In this document: positions 41,763 to 49,922 of the stretch, one piece after another
Layout: each line of letters opens with the position of its first letter
Numbering within the stretch: position 1 is the first letter of the stretch
Notes under the pieces: model-generated
Database searches by the model: none
What the model saw: only the letters and a program-made list of their open reading frames with translations
Told to the model about the DNA's origin: nothing
Program-made: the position numbers and the translations under genes
Source of the DNA: Kiloniellales bacterium
GTDB lineage: Bacteria; Pseudomonadota; Alphaproteobacteria; Kiloniellales; JAKSBE01
Length of the DNA stretch: 62,235 bases
NCBI GenBank assembly: GCA_030066685.1
Contig: JASJBF010000024.1
Coordinates: forward strand, 1-62,235
Reading direction: 5' to 3'

Positions 41763-42245
41763 TCAGCTGCTGCCGGTCCGCTTCTTGTAGGCGTCGATGG
41801 CGTCCCGCAGCTTGTAGTACTGGTCGCAGCCGAAGAAGCAGGCATCGTCCAGCACTTCCAGGCGCTGCTCCGCCTTGCCCAGGTCGCCGACTTGCAGCCA
41901 GAGCTCGCCCAGGTACTCGTTGGCGCTGAGATGCTCCGGGTCGATGGCCAGCGCCTTCTCGTAGAAGCCGACCGCGTCCTCCATCTTGCCGAGCTGGCGG
42001 TGGGTGTAGCCGAGATAGTTGTAGGCGTCGGCGTCCTGCGGGTCCGAGGCCACCACCTTCTGCAGCAGCGGGATCGCCGCCTGGTAGTTCTTCTTGTCGA
42101 TCTCCCTGACCGCCGCCCTGAAGTCCGGGTTGACCGGGGTCGCGTTCTCCGTTCGGGAGCTGAAAGTGCGGTCGGCCAGCGCGGGCGTCACGCCGAGGCA
42201 GAGGGCCAGAACGAGGGCGCCGGTCGTCTTGGAAAGGGGGATCAT
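41763..42245 (-). CDS. Exported TPR protein (paralogue B)
   Basis: The ATG at 42245 gives 160 residues. The signal peptide (KTTGALVLALCLGVTPALAD), TPR units and C-terminal DDACFFGCDQYYKLRDAIDAYKK are almost identical to paralogue A. Here the linker reads RTFSSRTENATPVNP in place of the polyglycine. Both genes also share about 50 bp upstream (GGAGAC before the ATG), so the duplication included the promoter-proximal part. The gap of 239 bp between the genes suggests separate promoters. Confidence 0.87.
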   Translation of the reverse strand: MIPLSKTTGALVLALCLGVTPALADRTFSSRTENATPVNPDFRAAVREIDKKNYQAAIPLLQKVVASDPQDADAYNYLGYTHRQLGKMEDAVGFYEKALAIDPEHLSANEYLGELWLQVGDLGKAEQRLEVLDDACFFGCDQYYKLRDAIDAYKKRTGSS

Positions 42246-42368
42246 GGTCTCCATCTCCGATGTGCTGCTGCGTCGGTTTCGGGCTCGCATCACCAAGCAG
42301 CTGGTAATTCTTGCCGGCCACGGCAAGCTTCGACCGGCGGCTACGTGCATTGCTGGCTGAGAAAGAGG

Positions 42369-42530
42369 ATGGTGATGGAGGTCGATTTCGGCAAGACCGC
42401 AGAAGACGACAGCCGGCACCGGGCGGCGGCCTTCGATCGCGCGCACGCGGCCCCGCTCGACGCCGGGTTCCCGGAGGATCCCCTGGTCGTGCCGCAGCGC
42501 TGCTTTGCCCTGATCGCCGTCAGCGGCTGA
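42369..42530 (+). pseudogene. Remnant of a class I SAM methyltransferase gene (internal deletion)
   Basis: The 53-codon frame starts MEVDFGKTAEDDSRHRAA, which matches the opening of a common methyltransferase group (typically DFGKTAADYARHRAGFP). It ends GFPEDPLVVPQRCFALIAVSG, like the usual C-terminus of the same group (FPDEPLAVPHRVFALVAR). The roughly 200 residues that should lie between are absent. It reads as an in-frame deletion fusing the two ends. The SAM-binding motifs are gone, so no enzyme activity is expected. Its 3' end overlaps recX by 11 bp. Confidence 0.5.
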
Positions 42531-43131
42531 GCCCCGGCGCGGTGGCCTCGTCTTCCAGCGCCTCGGAGGATTCGGCGTCGATGACCCTGAGGACGAGGTC
42601 CGAGGCGAAGCCGCGGCGGGCCAGGGCGGCGAGGTCGCGGTCGCGCCGTGCCGCACGCTCGGCCGCCGGCCGGTAGGGCCCGAGCCGGCGCCGGCGGGCG
42701 TAGGCCAGGGCCGCGGCCAGGTCGGGATCGCCGGTCTCATCGCGCAGGCCGGCCAGGGCGGCGGCGATCTCCTCCTCGCCGACGCCCTTCTGCAGCAGCA
42801 GCAGGCGGATCCCGCGCAGCGACTGGCCGCGGCGGGCCAGGCTGCGCGCGCGGGCCTCGGCATAGCGGGCGTCGTCCAGCAGGCCGCTTTCCAGGAAGCG
42901 GGCGATCAGGGCTTCGACGGCGGCGTGGCCCGCTGCGACATTGCTGTCGTGCACCCGCGCCGAGCGGGCGACCTTGCGGCGCAGGACCTGGCGCAGGTTG
43001 TCGGCCGAGGTCGCGTAGCGGTCGAGGTAGAACAGCGCCGCGCGTTCCAGGGAGGCGGGGGTCGCCTTCTTCGGCAGCCTGCGCCGCGCGTCCGTTTTTC
43101 CAGTCTCCGCTCTTCTCTCCGACTCCGCCAT
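42520..43131 (-). CDS. recX: RecX-family regulatory protein
   Basis: RecX binds RecA filaments and limits recombination. The 203-residue product has the helical three-helix repeats of the family: SLERAALFYLDRYATSADNLRQVLRRKVARSARVH, LIARFLESGLLDDARYAEARARSLARRGQSLRGIRLLLLQKGVGEEEIAAAL, and AALAYARRRRLGPYR...RDLAALARRGFASDLVLRVID. The LDD-x-x-Y-A motif is diagnostic. recA is not in the window, as is common in alphaproteobacteria. It is divergent from the ABC-2 permease pair. Confidence 0.92.
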   Translation of the reverse strand: MAESERRAETGKTDARRRLPKKATPASLERAALFYLDRYATSADNLRQVLRRKVARSARVHDSNVAAGHAAVEALIARFLESGLLDDARYAEARARSLARRGQSLRGIRLLLLQKGVGEEEIAAALAGLRDETGDPDLAAALAYARRRRLGPYRPAAERAARRDRDLAALARRGFASDLVLRVIDAESSEALEDEATAPGLSR

Positions 43132-43211
43132 CGCCGCGCGAGGATGCCACGATCGCCGCGGGGCCGACCAGCGCCTTGCCTTGTTCGGCCACTCGGCCTA
43201 TCTGAGCGGAC

Positions 43212-44027
43212 ATGGAAATGCGCAGCTTCGGCGATCGCCCGCCGGCACCCCGGGTGATCGGAGCGGTCAATTGGCGGGGCCTCTGGACGCTCTATCTGAA
43301 GGAGGTCCGGCGCTTCCTCAACGTCTACACCCAGACCCTGCTCGCGCCGATCGTCACCACCCTGCTGTTCCTGGCCATCTTCACCCTGGCCCTGGGCCGC
43401 AGCGTGCAGACCGCCGGCGGCGTCGGCTACGCCGAGTTCCTGGCGCCGGGCCTGATCATGATGGCGATCATGCAGAACGCCTTCGCCAACACCTCCTCGT
43501 CGCTGGTCATCGCCAAGGTCCAGGGCAACATCGTCGACATGCTGATGCCGCCGCTCTCGGCCAGCGAGCTCGCCTTGGCCCACGCCGCCGGCGGGGTGAC
43601 CCGCGGGGTCCTGGTCGGGCTGGCGGTCGGGCTGGCGATGTGGGCCTTCGTGCCGCTCGGCCTGCACAGCCCCTGGCTGATCCTCTTCTTCGCGGTCAAC
43701 GCTTCGCTGATGCTGGCCCTGCTCGGCATGATCGGCGGCATCTGGGCGGAGAAATTCGATCATATCGCGGCGGTCACCAACTTCGTGATCACCCCGCTGT
43801 CCTTCCTCTCGGGCACCTTCTACTCGATCGAGCGGCTGCCCGACGGCTGGGAGGCCATCGCCCACTTCAACCCTTTCTTCTATCTGATCGACGGCTTCCG
43901 CTACGGCTTCATCGGCCACGCCGACGGCCTGCCCGGGATCGGCGCGGCGGTGGTCCTGGCCGTCAACCTGGCGCTCTGGCTGCTGGCCTACCGGATGATC
44001 GCCACCGGCTACCGGCTCAAGGCCTAG
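43212..44027 (+). CDS. ABC-2 type transporter permease (first of tandem pair)
   Basis: The 271-residue protein has six membrane helices with the ABC2_membrane signature: NWRGLWTLYLKEVRRFLNVYTQTLLAPIVTTLLFLAIFTLALG, then GYAEFLAPGLIMMAIMQNAFANTSSSLVIAKVQGNIVDMLMPPLSASEL, then FVITPLSFLSGTFYSIERLPDGWEAIAHFNPFFYLIDGFRYGFIG. Related permeases export polysaccharides, lipids or drugs. No ATPase gene is adjacent in the window. It is followed within 2 bp by a homologous permease. Confidence 0.92.
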   Translation: MEMRSFGDRPPAPRVIGAVNWRGLWTLYLKEVRRFLNVYTQTLLAPIVTTLLFLAIFTLALGRSVQTAGGVGYAEFLAPGLIMMAIMQNAFANTSSSLVIAKVQGNIVDMLMPPLSASELALAHAAGGVTRGVLVGLAVGLAMWAFVPLGLHSPWLILFFAVNASLMLALLGMIGGIWAEKFDHIAAVTNFVITPLSFLSGTFYSIERLPDGWEAIAHFNPFFYLIDGFRYGFIGHADGLPGIGAAVVLAVNLALWLLAYRMIATGYRLKA

Positions 44028-44028
44028 T

Positions 44029-44859
44029 GTGGTGGGGGGCCAGGCCCGGGACATGCCGCCGCCCGCGACCCTGACGCCGCCGCGACGCTACGGCCCCGTC
44101 AACTGGCTGGGCCTCTGGTCGCACTACCGGCGTGGGATCCGGCGCTTCCTCGACTTCGCCTGGGAGTCGCTCGGCGGGCCCTGCGTCTTCACCCTGCTGT
44201 TCCTGGCGGTCTTCGCCGTCGCCTTCGGCGCCGAGCGGGAGGTCGCCCAAGGGGTCACCTACACCAGCTTCATCGCACCCGGACTGGTGATGTTCTCGCT
44301 CTGCTACACCGCCTTCGAGATGGCCGGCTTCTCGGTCCTCGACGACAAGAACAACCGGACCATCGAGGACCTGCTGGCGGCGCCGCTCTCGCCGCTGGAG
44401 GTCATGGCCGGCTACGTGCTCTCGGCCATGGCCAGCGCAGCGATGAGCGGGATCCTGGTCGGGCTGGTGGTGGCGCTCTTCGTCGGCCTGCCGCTGCTGG
44501 CGCCGCTGCAGGTCCTGGGCTTCGCGCTCCTCGGCACCCTGCTCTTCGCCCTGCTCGGGACCCTGGTCGGGCTCTGGGCGGAGAAGTGGGAGCACTACAG
44601 CTTCGCCGACAGCTTCCTGATCCTGCCGCTTGGCCTGCTGTCGGGCACCTTCTTTCCGATCGCCAGCCTGCCCGAGCTCGGCCAGGCGCTGATCGTCTTC
44701 AACCCGGTGTTCCATGTCATCGACGGATTCCGCGCCGCCTTCATCGGCTTTGCCGAGACCGCCGCCTGGCAGGGCTTCCTGCTGGTCGGCCTGCTCGACC
44801 TGCTGCTCGCCGCTCTGGTCTGGCGGCTTTTCGCCCGCGGCTACAAGATCAAGGCTTGA
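44029..44859 (+). CDS. ABC-2 type transporter permease (second of tandem pair)
   Basis: The 276-residue protein is homologous to the preceding one: VNWLGLWSHYRRGIRRFLDFAWESLGGPCVFTLLFLAVFAVAFG, TYTSFIAPGLVMFSLCYTAFEMAGFSVLDDKNNRTIEDLLAAPLSPLEVMAGYV, SFLILPLGLLSGTFFPIASLPELGQALIVFNPVFHVIDGFRAAFIG. The start is a GTG right after the previous stop; an in-frame ATG at 44053 is an alternative. The pair may form a heterodimeric permease served by an ATPase encoded elsewhere. Confidence 0.9.
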   Translation: MVGGQARDMPPPATLTPPRRYGPVNWLGLWSHYRRGIRRFLDFAWESLGGPCVFTLLFLAVFAVAFGAEREVAQGVTYTSFIAPGLVMFSLCYTAFEMAGFSVLDDKNNRTIEDLLAAPLSPLEVMAGYVLSAMASAAMSGILVGLVVALFVGLPLLAPLQVLGFALLGTLLFALLGTLVGLWAEKWEHYSFADSFLILPLGLLSGTFFPIASLPELGQALIVFNPVFHVIDGFRAAFIGFAETAAWQGFLLVGLLDLLLAALVWRLFARGYKIKA

Positions 44860-44902
44860 GCCCCTACCGATTTATTAAGCTTTCCCTGCTGGATTGCCGA
44901 CC

Positions 44903-45811
44903 ATGGTCCATCACATGAAGTCTTCCATCCTCCGCACCCTGGTCCTGGGGCTCTGGCTCCTGCTGCCGGGCTCGGCCTGGGGCGGCGCCCTGCCCTATGG
45001 CCAGGGCCTGTTGTGGCAGGTCGAGGCGCCCAACGGCCGGATCAGCCACGTCCTCGGGACCTTTCACACCAGCGATCCGAGGATCCTGGCACTGCCGGCA
45101 CCGGTCGCCGAAGCGATCGACCGGGCCGAGACCCTGGCCGTCGAGATCGTCCTGACCCCGAGAGACCAGCAGGCCCTGGCCATGGCCGCGATTCTGCGCG
45201 ACGGGCGCAGCCTCGATCAGATCCTGGGCCCGAAGCTCTTCGCGCGCAGCGCCATCGCGGCCCAGTCCTACGGCCTCGGGGCGACGCAGCTGCGGCTCTT
45301 CAAGCCTTGGGGGCTGCTCTCGCTCTTCGCCATGCCGCCGGAGGAGCTGCAACGCCAGCAGCGCGGCGCCCGGGCGCTCGATTTCCACCTTCAGGACCTG
45401 GCCAGCAGCCAGGGCAAGCCGGTCGTGCCCTTGGAGAGCCTCGACGAGCAGATCGCGGTCTTCGACTCGCTTTCGGACGCCGAGCAGGTGATGCTGCTAA
45501 GGTCGACCCTCGACGAGCAGGAGGAGAACCCGGGCCTCTTCGAGGACATGGTGAGGCACTACCTGGCCCGGGACCTGGCTGCGATCTACGGCATGATGTC
45601 GGAGCTGTCCAAGGACGTGGACCCCGAGTTCCAGGCCCGTTTCGTCGAAGGGCTGGTCGACCGGCGTAACGCCACGATGGTCGAGCGCTCCGAGAGCCTG
45701 CTGGCGCAGGGCGGCGCGGTGATCGCGGTCGGCGCCCTCCACCTGCCGGGCCGGACGGGAATGCTCAGCCTCCTGGCCGAGCGCGGCTACAAGGTCTCTC
45801 GGGTCTACTGA
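44903..45811 (+). CDS. TraB/GumN-family protein (first of tandem pair)
   Basis: The product is about 302 residues with a signal peptide (SSILRTLVLGLWLLLPGSAWGGA). The TraB/GumN pattern has two conserved Gly-x-x-His sites: HVLGTFHTSDPRIL near the start and IAVGALHLPGRTGMLSLLAERGYKVSRVY at the end. Between them lie the typical acidic AVEIVLTP, LFKPWGLLSLFAMP and VVPLESLDEQIAVFDSL. Members are proposed metalloproteases. Start choice is uncertain (44903 or 44915). A paralogue follows. Confidence 0.88.
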   Translation: MVHHMKSSILRTLVLGLWLLLPGSAWGGALPYGQGLLWQVEAPNGRISHVLGTFHTSDPRILALPAPVAEAIDRAETLAVEIVLTPRDQQALAMAAILRDGRSLDQILGPKLFARSAIAAQSYGLGATQLRLFKPWGLLSLFAMPPEELQRQQRGARALDFHLQDLASSQGKPVVPLESLDEQIAVFDSLSDAEQVMLLRSTLDEQEENPGLFEDMVRHYLARDLAAIYGMMSELSKDVDPEFQARFVEGLVDRRNATMVERSESLLAQGGAVIAVGALHLPGRTGMLSLLAERGYKVSRVY

Positions 45812-45909
45812 GCCGGCGGCCCCGCCCGCCGGCCCCCTCGAGGAGGCTCAAGGAAAATTAAGCCTGTCGTGGCAACTTCGGACCGCCCCGGTTCGGAGGA
45901 TCTCAAGCC

Positions 45910-46818
45910 ATGTCAGTAGGACTTTCATCTCGCCGGCTCTGCCTCGCCCTGACCATCCTCTTCCTGTCGATCGCCCCGGCAGGTGCGGCCGACCCTCTGC
46001 TGCACGGCCAGGGCATCTTCTGGCGCATCGAAGGCAAGGGCGCGAAGCCCAGCCACATCCTGGGGACCTTCCACACCGCGGACCAGCGCGTCCTCGACCT
46101 CACGGCCACGATCGGCGAAGCGCTCCGGGCCGCGCGCAGCGTGACCCTGGAGCGGGTCATGACCTACGACGACGGCCTGAAGGTCCAGGAGGCGATGATG
46201 CTCGACGGGCGGCGCGATCTCGAGCAGATCCTCGGCAGGAAGCTGTTCAACGAGGTCGCCCTCGCCGCCCGGGCCTATCGCATGCGGCCGGCGGACCTGC
46301 GCCGCCTGAAGCCCTGGGCGGTCTACCTGCTGCTCGGCTCCCCGCCGGGCGAAGCGATCCGCCAGGGCATGGGCACCCCCTTCCTCGACTACATGCTGCA
46401 ACAGGCGGCGGAGCAGATGGGCAAGCCGGTCTACGGCCTGGAGCGGGTCGAGGACGTCTTCGGCTTCTTCGACGAGCTCAGCCGGGAGCGGCAGGTCACC
46501 CTGGTCCAGGCCGCCCTGCGCTTCAACTACTACGTCGACAATCACTTCTACAAGGCGCTGCGCTTCTATCTGCGGGCCGACATGGCCGGCCTCATGGCCT
46601 ACTTCGACCGCCAGTACCGCCTCGAGGACCAGGGCTTGGCCGCGGTCCTGCAGGCCCGCTTCATCGACGAGCGCAACGCGGTCATGGTCCGGAATATGCA
46701 GAAGCAGCTGAAGGCCGGGCGGGCCTTCGTCGCGGTCGGCGCGGCGCACCTGCCGGGCGAGAAGGGCGTCCTCCACCTTCTAGAGAAGCGCGGCTACACC
46801 GTCACGCGGGTCTACTGA
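45910..46818 (+). CDS. TraB/GumN-family protein (second of tandem pair)
   Basis: The 302-residue product has a signal peptide (LCLALTILFLSIAPAGAA) and the same landmarks as the preceding gene: HILGTFHTADQRVL, LERVMTYDDG, LKPWAVYLLLGSP, VYGLERVEDVFGFFDEL, and a terminal VAVGAAHLPGEKGVLHLLEKRGYTVTRVY. The Glu expected in the first half (E in LEIxLTP-type sequence) is kept as LERVM. A tandem duplication with strong divergence is inferred. GGAGG lies 8-12 bp before the ATG. Confidence 0.9.
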   Translation: MSVGLSSRRLCLALTILFLSIAPAGAADPLLHGQGIFWRIEGKGAKPSHILGTFHTADQRVLDLTATIGEALRAARSVTLERVMTYDDGLKVQEAMMLDGRRDLEQILGRKLFNEVALAARAYRMRPADLRRLKPWAVYLLLGSPPGEAIRQGMGTPFLDYMLQQAAEQMGKPVYGLERVEDVFGFFDELSRERQVTLVQAALRFNYYVDNHFYKALRFYLRADMAGLMAYFDRQYRLEDQGLAAVLQARFIDERNAVMVRNMQKQLKAGRAFVAVGAAHLPGEKGVLHLLEKRGYTVTRVY

Positions 46819-46857
46819 AGCCTGTCCTACGGTTGACGGCGCGGGGCCGGGCCGCCC

Positions 46858-46963
46858 GGAGCAGCCTGCGTTCACGTGAACGCAGAAGAGCTGCTCCGCC
46901 TGTATCAAGACAGATCAAATTACCCGCACTCAATTGATTTCAATTGAGTGCGGTTTGATCTAG
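46858..46963. repeat. Composite double-hairpin element, third sequence type
   Basis: Hairpin 1 (46858-46897) has outer arms GGAGCAGC/GCTGCTCC, an inner perfect palindrome CTGCGTTCACGTGAACGCAG, and an unpaired AAGA on the right side. A 14-nt spacer follows. Hairpin 2 (46912-46961) is 50 nt, with outer arms AGATCAAA/TTTGATCT, an unpaired TTAC on the left side, and inner stem CCGCACTCAATTGA/TCAATTGAGTGCGG. It ends in CTAG at 46960-46963. The layout equals that of the elements at 2392, 19283 and 23702. Confidence 0.7.
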
Positions 46964-47023
46964 TCTCGAACTGCTGGCTGCGGCCGAGATTCCACATCCG
47001 AGCGACCGGAAGGGAGACCAGGC

Positions 47024-48202
47024 GTGATCGACGCGCTGATGCCGACCTACGCCCGCGCCGAGCTCGCCTTCGAGCGCGGCGAGGGGCCCTATCTCTACAC
47101 CGCCGAGGGTCGGCGATACCTGGACTTCGCCTCGGGGATCGCGGTCAATTCCCTGGGCCACGGCCATCCGCATCTGGTCGCGGCGCTGAGCGCCCAGGCG
47201 CAGAAGCTCTGGCACGTCTCCAACCTCTATCGGATTCCCGAGGCCGAGCGCCTGGCGCGCCGCCTGGTCGAGACGACCTTCGCGGACACCGTGTTCTTCT
47301 CGAACTCCGGAGCCGAGGCCATCGAGTGCGGGCTCAAGCTGGTGCGCAAGTACCATCACCGGACCGGACACCCGGAGCGCTACCGGGTCATCACCTGCAG
47401 CGGCGCCTTCCACGGCCGCACCCTGACGACCATCTCGGCCGCCGCCAATCCCAAGTACCTGGAGGGCTTCGCGCCGGCGGTCGAGGGCTTCGACAACGTC
47501 GCCTTCGGCAACATGAACGAGCTGCGCGCGGCGATCACGCCCCAGACCGCGGCAATCCTGGTCGAGCCGATCCAGGGCGAGGGCGGCATCCGGCCGGCCG
47601 ACCTGGCCTACCTGCGCGCCCTGCGCGAGGTCTGCGACGAGTTCGGCCTGCTGCTCTTCCTCGACGAGGTCCAGTGCGGGGTCGGCCGGACCGGCCGCCT
47701 CTTCGCGCACGAATGGGCGGGGATCCGCCCGGACGTCATGGCCGTGGCCAAGGGCCTGGGCGGCGGCTTCCCGATCGGCGCCTGCCTGGCGACCGAGGCG
47801 GCGGCGGTCGGTATGACCGCGGGCTCCCACGGCTCGACCTTCGGCGGCAACCCCCTGGCCGTGGCAGTCGGCAACGCCGTGCTGGACGTGGTGTCGTCGG
47901 AGGGCTTCCTCGAGCGGGTCGAGGCCGTGGCCGCCCAACTGCGTGAAGGCCTGGAGAGCCTGGTCGAGCGCCACTCGGGTCTTCTGGCCGAGGTCCGCGG
48001 CGCCGGCCTGATGCTCGGCCTGCGCTGCCGGGTCCCCAACGTCGAGCTGGTGGACCGGCTGCGCGACGGCGGCCTGCTCACCGTGCCGGCGGCCGAGAAC
48101 GTGGTGCGGATCCTGCCGCCGCTGATCATCGAGGCGCAGCAGGTCGAGGAGGCCCTGGGCATCCTGGAGCAGGCCTGCGAGGGCTGGCCAAAGGCCGCCT
48201 GA
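47024..48202 (+). CDS. argD: Acetylornithine aminotransferase (PLP-dependent, class III)
   Basis: ArgD makes N-acetylornithine from the semialdehyde in arginine synthesis and can serve in lysine synthesis. The GTG at 47024 has AAGGGAG 7 bp upstream, giving 392 residues. Hallmarks are [73 protein letters not shown], the PLP lysine in [14 protein letters not shown] (about 243), and [11 protein letters not shown]. In many alphaproteobacteria argF follows; here hslO follows after 82 bp with no argF. Confidence 0.94.
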   Translation: MIDALMPTYARAELAFERGEGPYLYTAEGRRYLDFASGIAVNSLGHGHPHLVAALSAQAQKLWHVSNLYRIPEAERLARRLVETTFADTVFFSNSGAEAIECGLKLVRKYHHRTGHPERYRVITCSGAFHGRTLTTISAAANPKYLEGFAPAVEGFDNVAFGNMNELRAAITPQTAAILVEPIQGEGGIRPADLAYLRALREVCDEFGLLLFLDEVQCGVGRTGRLFAHEWAGIRPDVMAVAKGLGGGFPIGACLATEAAAVGMTAGSHGSTFGGNPLAVAVGNAVLDVVSSEGFLERVEAVAAQLREGLESLVERHSGLLAEVRGAGLMLGLRCRVPNVELVDRLRDGGLLTVPAAENVVRILPPLIIEAQQVEEALGILEQACEGWPKAA

Positions 48203-48284
48203 GAGGCGGCCGACAAGAGGCCGCGGCCGGAGGCCTGCCCGCGGCGGGCTTGCGCCCGCGCGCCGTCGACACGAATTTGCAGGT

Positions 48285-49241
48285 ATGGAGATCCGGAACG
48301 TGGACAGTGATGCCCCTTTTGGCGGGTCCGACCGCATGACCGATGCGGTGGAGCCCTTCCTGGTCGAGGCCTGCGGCCTGCGGGGACGTCTGTTGCGCCT
48401 CGGGCCCCTGGTCGAGACCGTGTTGTCGCGGCACGCCTATCCGGAGGCCGTGGCCGGCCGCCTGGGCGAGCTGCTGGCCCTGACCGGCCTGCTGTCCTCT
48501 ATGCTGAAGTTCGAAGGCGTCTTCTCGCTGCAGACCCGCGGCGACGGTCCGATCTCGATGATGGTCAGCGACGTGACCGCGGCCGGCGCGCTGCGTGGCT
48601 TCGCCCAGTTCGACGCGGAACGCCTGGAGGCGCTGCTCGACCGCGCCGGGCCGGGCACGCCGAGCCTGCCGCACCTGCTGGGCACGGGCTACCTGGCCTT
48701 CACCGTCGACCAGGGCGTGCACAGCGAGCGCTACCAGGGCATCGTCGAACTGAACGGCGCCACCCTGACCGACTGCGTGCACCATTACTTCGGCCAGTCC
48801 GAACAGCTGGCCACGGTGGTCAAGCTGGCGGCCGCCCGGGTCGACGGCCGCTGGCGGGCCGGCGCGATCATGCTGCAGCGCATGCCGCGGGAGGAGGCGC
48901 AGGCTCAGCAGCTCTCCGAGGAGGAAGCCGAGGAGGGCTGGCGCCGCGGCTGCGCCTTCCTGGGCAGCTGCACCGAGACGGAGCTGCTCGATCCGCAGCT
49001 CGCGCCCAACCGGCTGCTTTACCGGCTGTTCCACGAGGACGGCGTGCGGGTCTTCGAGCCCCGGCCGCTGACCCTCGGCTGCCGCTGCTCACGCGACCGG
49101 GTCGCGCGCATCCTGGCTTCGATCCCGCCAGCGTCGCTGGAGGAGTACAAGGTCGAGGACGCCGTGGTCATGACCTGTCAGTTCTGCAACATCGACTACC
49201 GCTTCGACGAGACCGAGCTGGCCGAGATCCTGGCACCTTGA
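48285..49241 (+). CDS. hslO: Redox-regulated chaperone Hsp33
   Basis: Hsp33 is a cytosolic holdase switched on by oxidation. The 318-residue product has the core domain (VLSRHAYPEAVAGRLGELLALTGLLSSMLKFEGVFSLQTRGDGPISMMVSDVTAAGALRGFAQ, then YQGIVELNGATLTDCVHHYFGQSEQL). The C-terminal zinc redox switch is CxC at about 266 (GCRCSRDRV) and CxxC at about 298 (TCQFC). An ATG at 48336 is an alternative start. It lies directly downstream of argD. Confidence 0.95.
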   Translation: MEIRNVDSDAPFGGSDRMTDAVEPFLVEACGLRGRLLRLGPLVETVLSRHAYPEAVAGRLGELLALTGLLSSMLKFEGVFSLQTRGDGPISMMVSDVTAAGALRGFAQFDAERLEALLDRAGPGTPSLPHLLGTGYLAFTVDQGVHSERYQGIVELNGATLTDCVHHYFGQSEQLATVVKLAAARVDGRWRAGAIMLQRMPREEAQAQQLSEEEAEEGWRRGCAFLGSCTETELLDPQLAPNRLLYRLFHEDGVRVFEPRPLTLGCRCSRDRVARILASIPPASLEEYKVEDAVVMTCQFCNIDYRFDETELAEILAP

Positions 49242-49307
49242 TCGCGCCGCCGCCGCGGCGTAAAGACGTGCCAGGACTTGAACCCCAGCCTGGCTAAGGA
49301 CCCGGAC

Positions 49308-49907
49308 ATGCTTAGGTTTCCCGGCCTCAAGGCCGTTCATCTGCTCGCCCTTGCCGCGCTCGCCCTCGCCGGCTGCGAGATCACGCCGGAGCGCAACATC
49401 TACCCGGAGCTGACCTACCAGCATCTCGACCCGATCCGGCTCGACGTCCGCGACATCGTGGTCGAACAGGCCTACACCCCACCGCTCTCGGAGCCGAACG
49501 TCGACCACGACTTTCCGGTCAAGCCGATGGACGCCGCGGCGCGCTGGGCCCAGGACCGGCTGGTCGCGGCCGGCGCGACCAAGACCGCGACCTTCGTGAT
49601 TCGCGACGCCGCCGTGGTCGAGGTCCCTTTGGAGCAGTCGGGGGGGGTGACCGGCGCGCTGACCACCGAGCAGTCGGAGCGCTACGACGCCCACCTCGAG
49701 GTCCAGATCGTGATCAAGGACGATCGCGGCTGGGAGGAGGTCAATCTGGTCACCGAGGTGAACCGGACCTTGACCGTATCCGAGGACGTGACCCTGAACG
49801 AGCGCGAGAAGGCCTGGTACGAGCTGACCGAGAAGCTGATGGCCGACATGAACGAGCGGCTCGACGAGGGCATCGAGCAGAACTTCCAGCGCTATCGGGT
49901 CCGTTGA
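49308..49907 (+). CDS. Lipoprotein of unknown function
   Basis: The ATG at 49308 (AAGGA 7 bp upstream) gives 199 residues with a lipoprotein signal (LKAVHLLALAALALAGCE; lipobox LAGC). The mature part is a mixed alpha/beta domain: LDVRDIVVEQAYTPPLSEPNVDHDFPVKPMDAAARWAQDRLVAAGATKTATFVIRDAAVVEVPL...AHLEVQIVIKDDRGWEEVNLVTEVNRTLTVSEDVTLNEREKAWYELTEKLMADMNERLDEGI. The pattern recalls small outer-membrane lipoproteins that accompany hslO in alphaproteobacteria, but no function is known to me. It is convergent with trkH. Confidence 0.8.
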   Translation: MLRFPGLKAVHLLALAALALAGCEITPERNIYPELTYQHLDPIRLDVRDIVVEQAYTPPLSEPNVDHDFPVKPMDAAARWAQDRLVAAGATKTATFVIRDAAVVEVPLEQSGGVTGALTTEQSERYDAHLEVQIVIKDDRGWEEVNLVTEVNRTLTVSEDVTLNEREKAWYELTEKLMADMNERLDEGIEQNFQRYRVR

Positions 49908-49922
49908 TCGGGCCCGCCCGGC

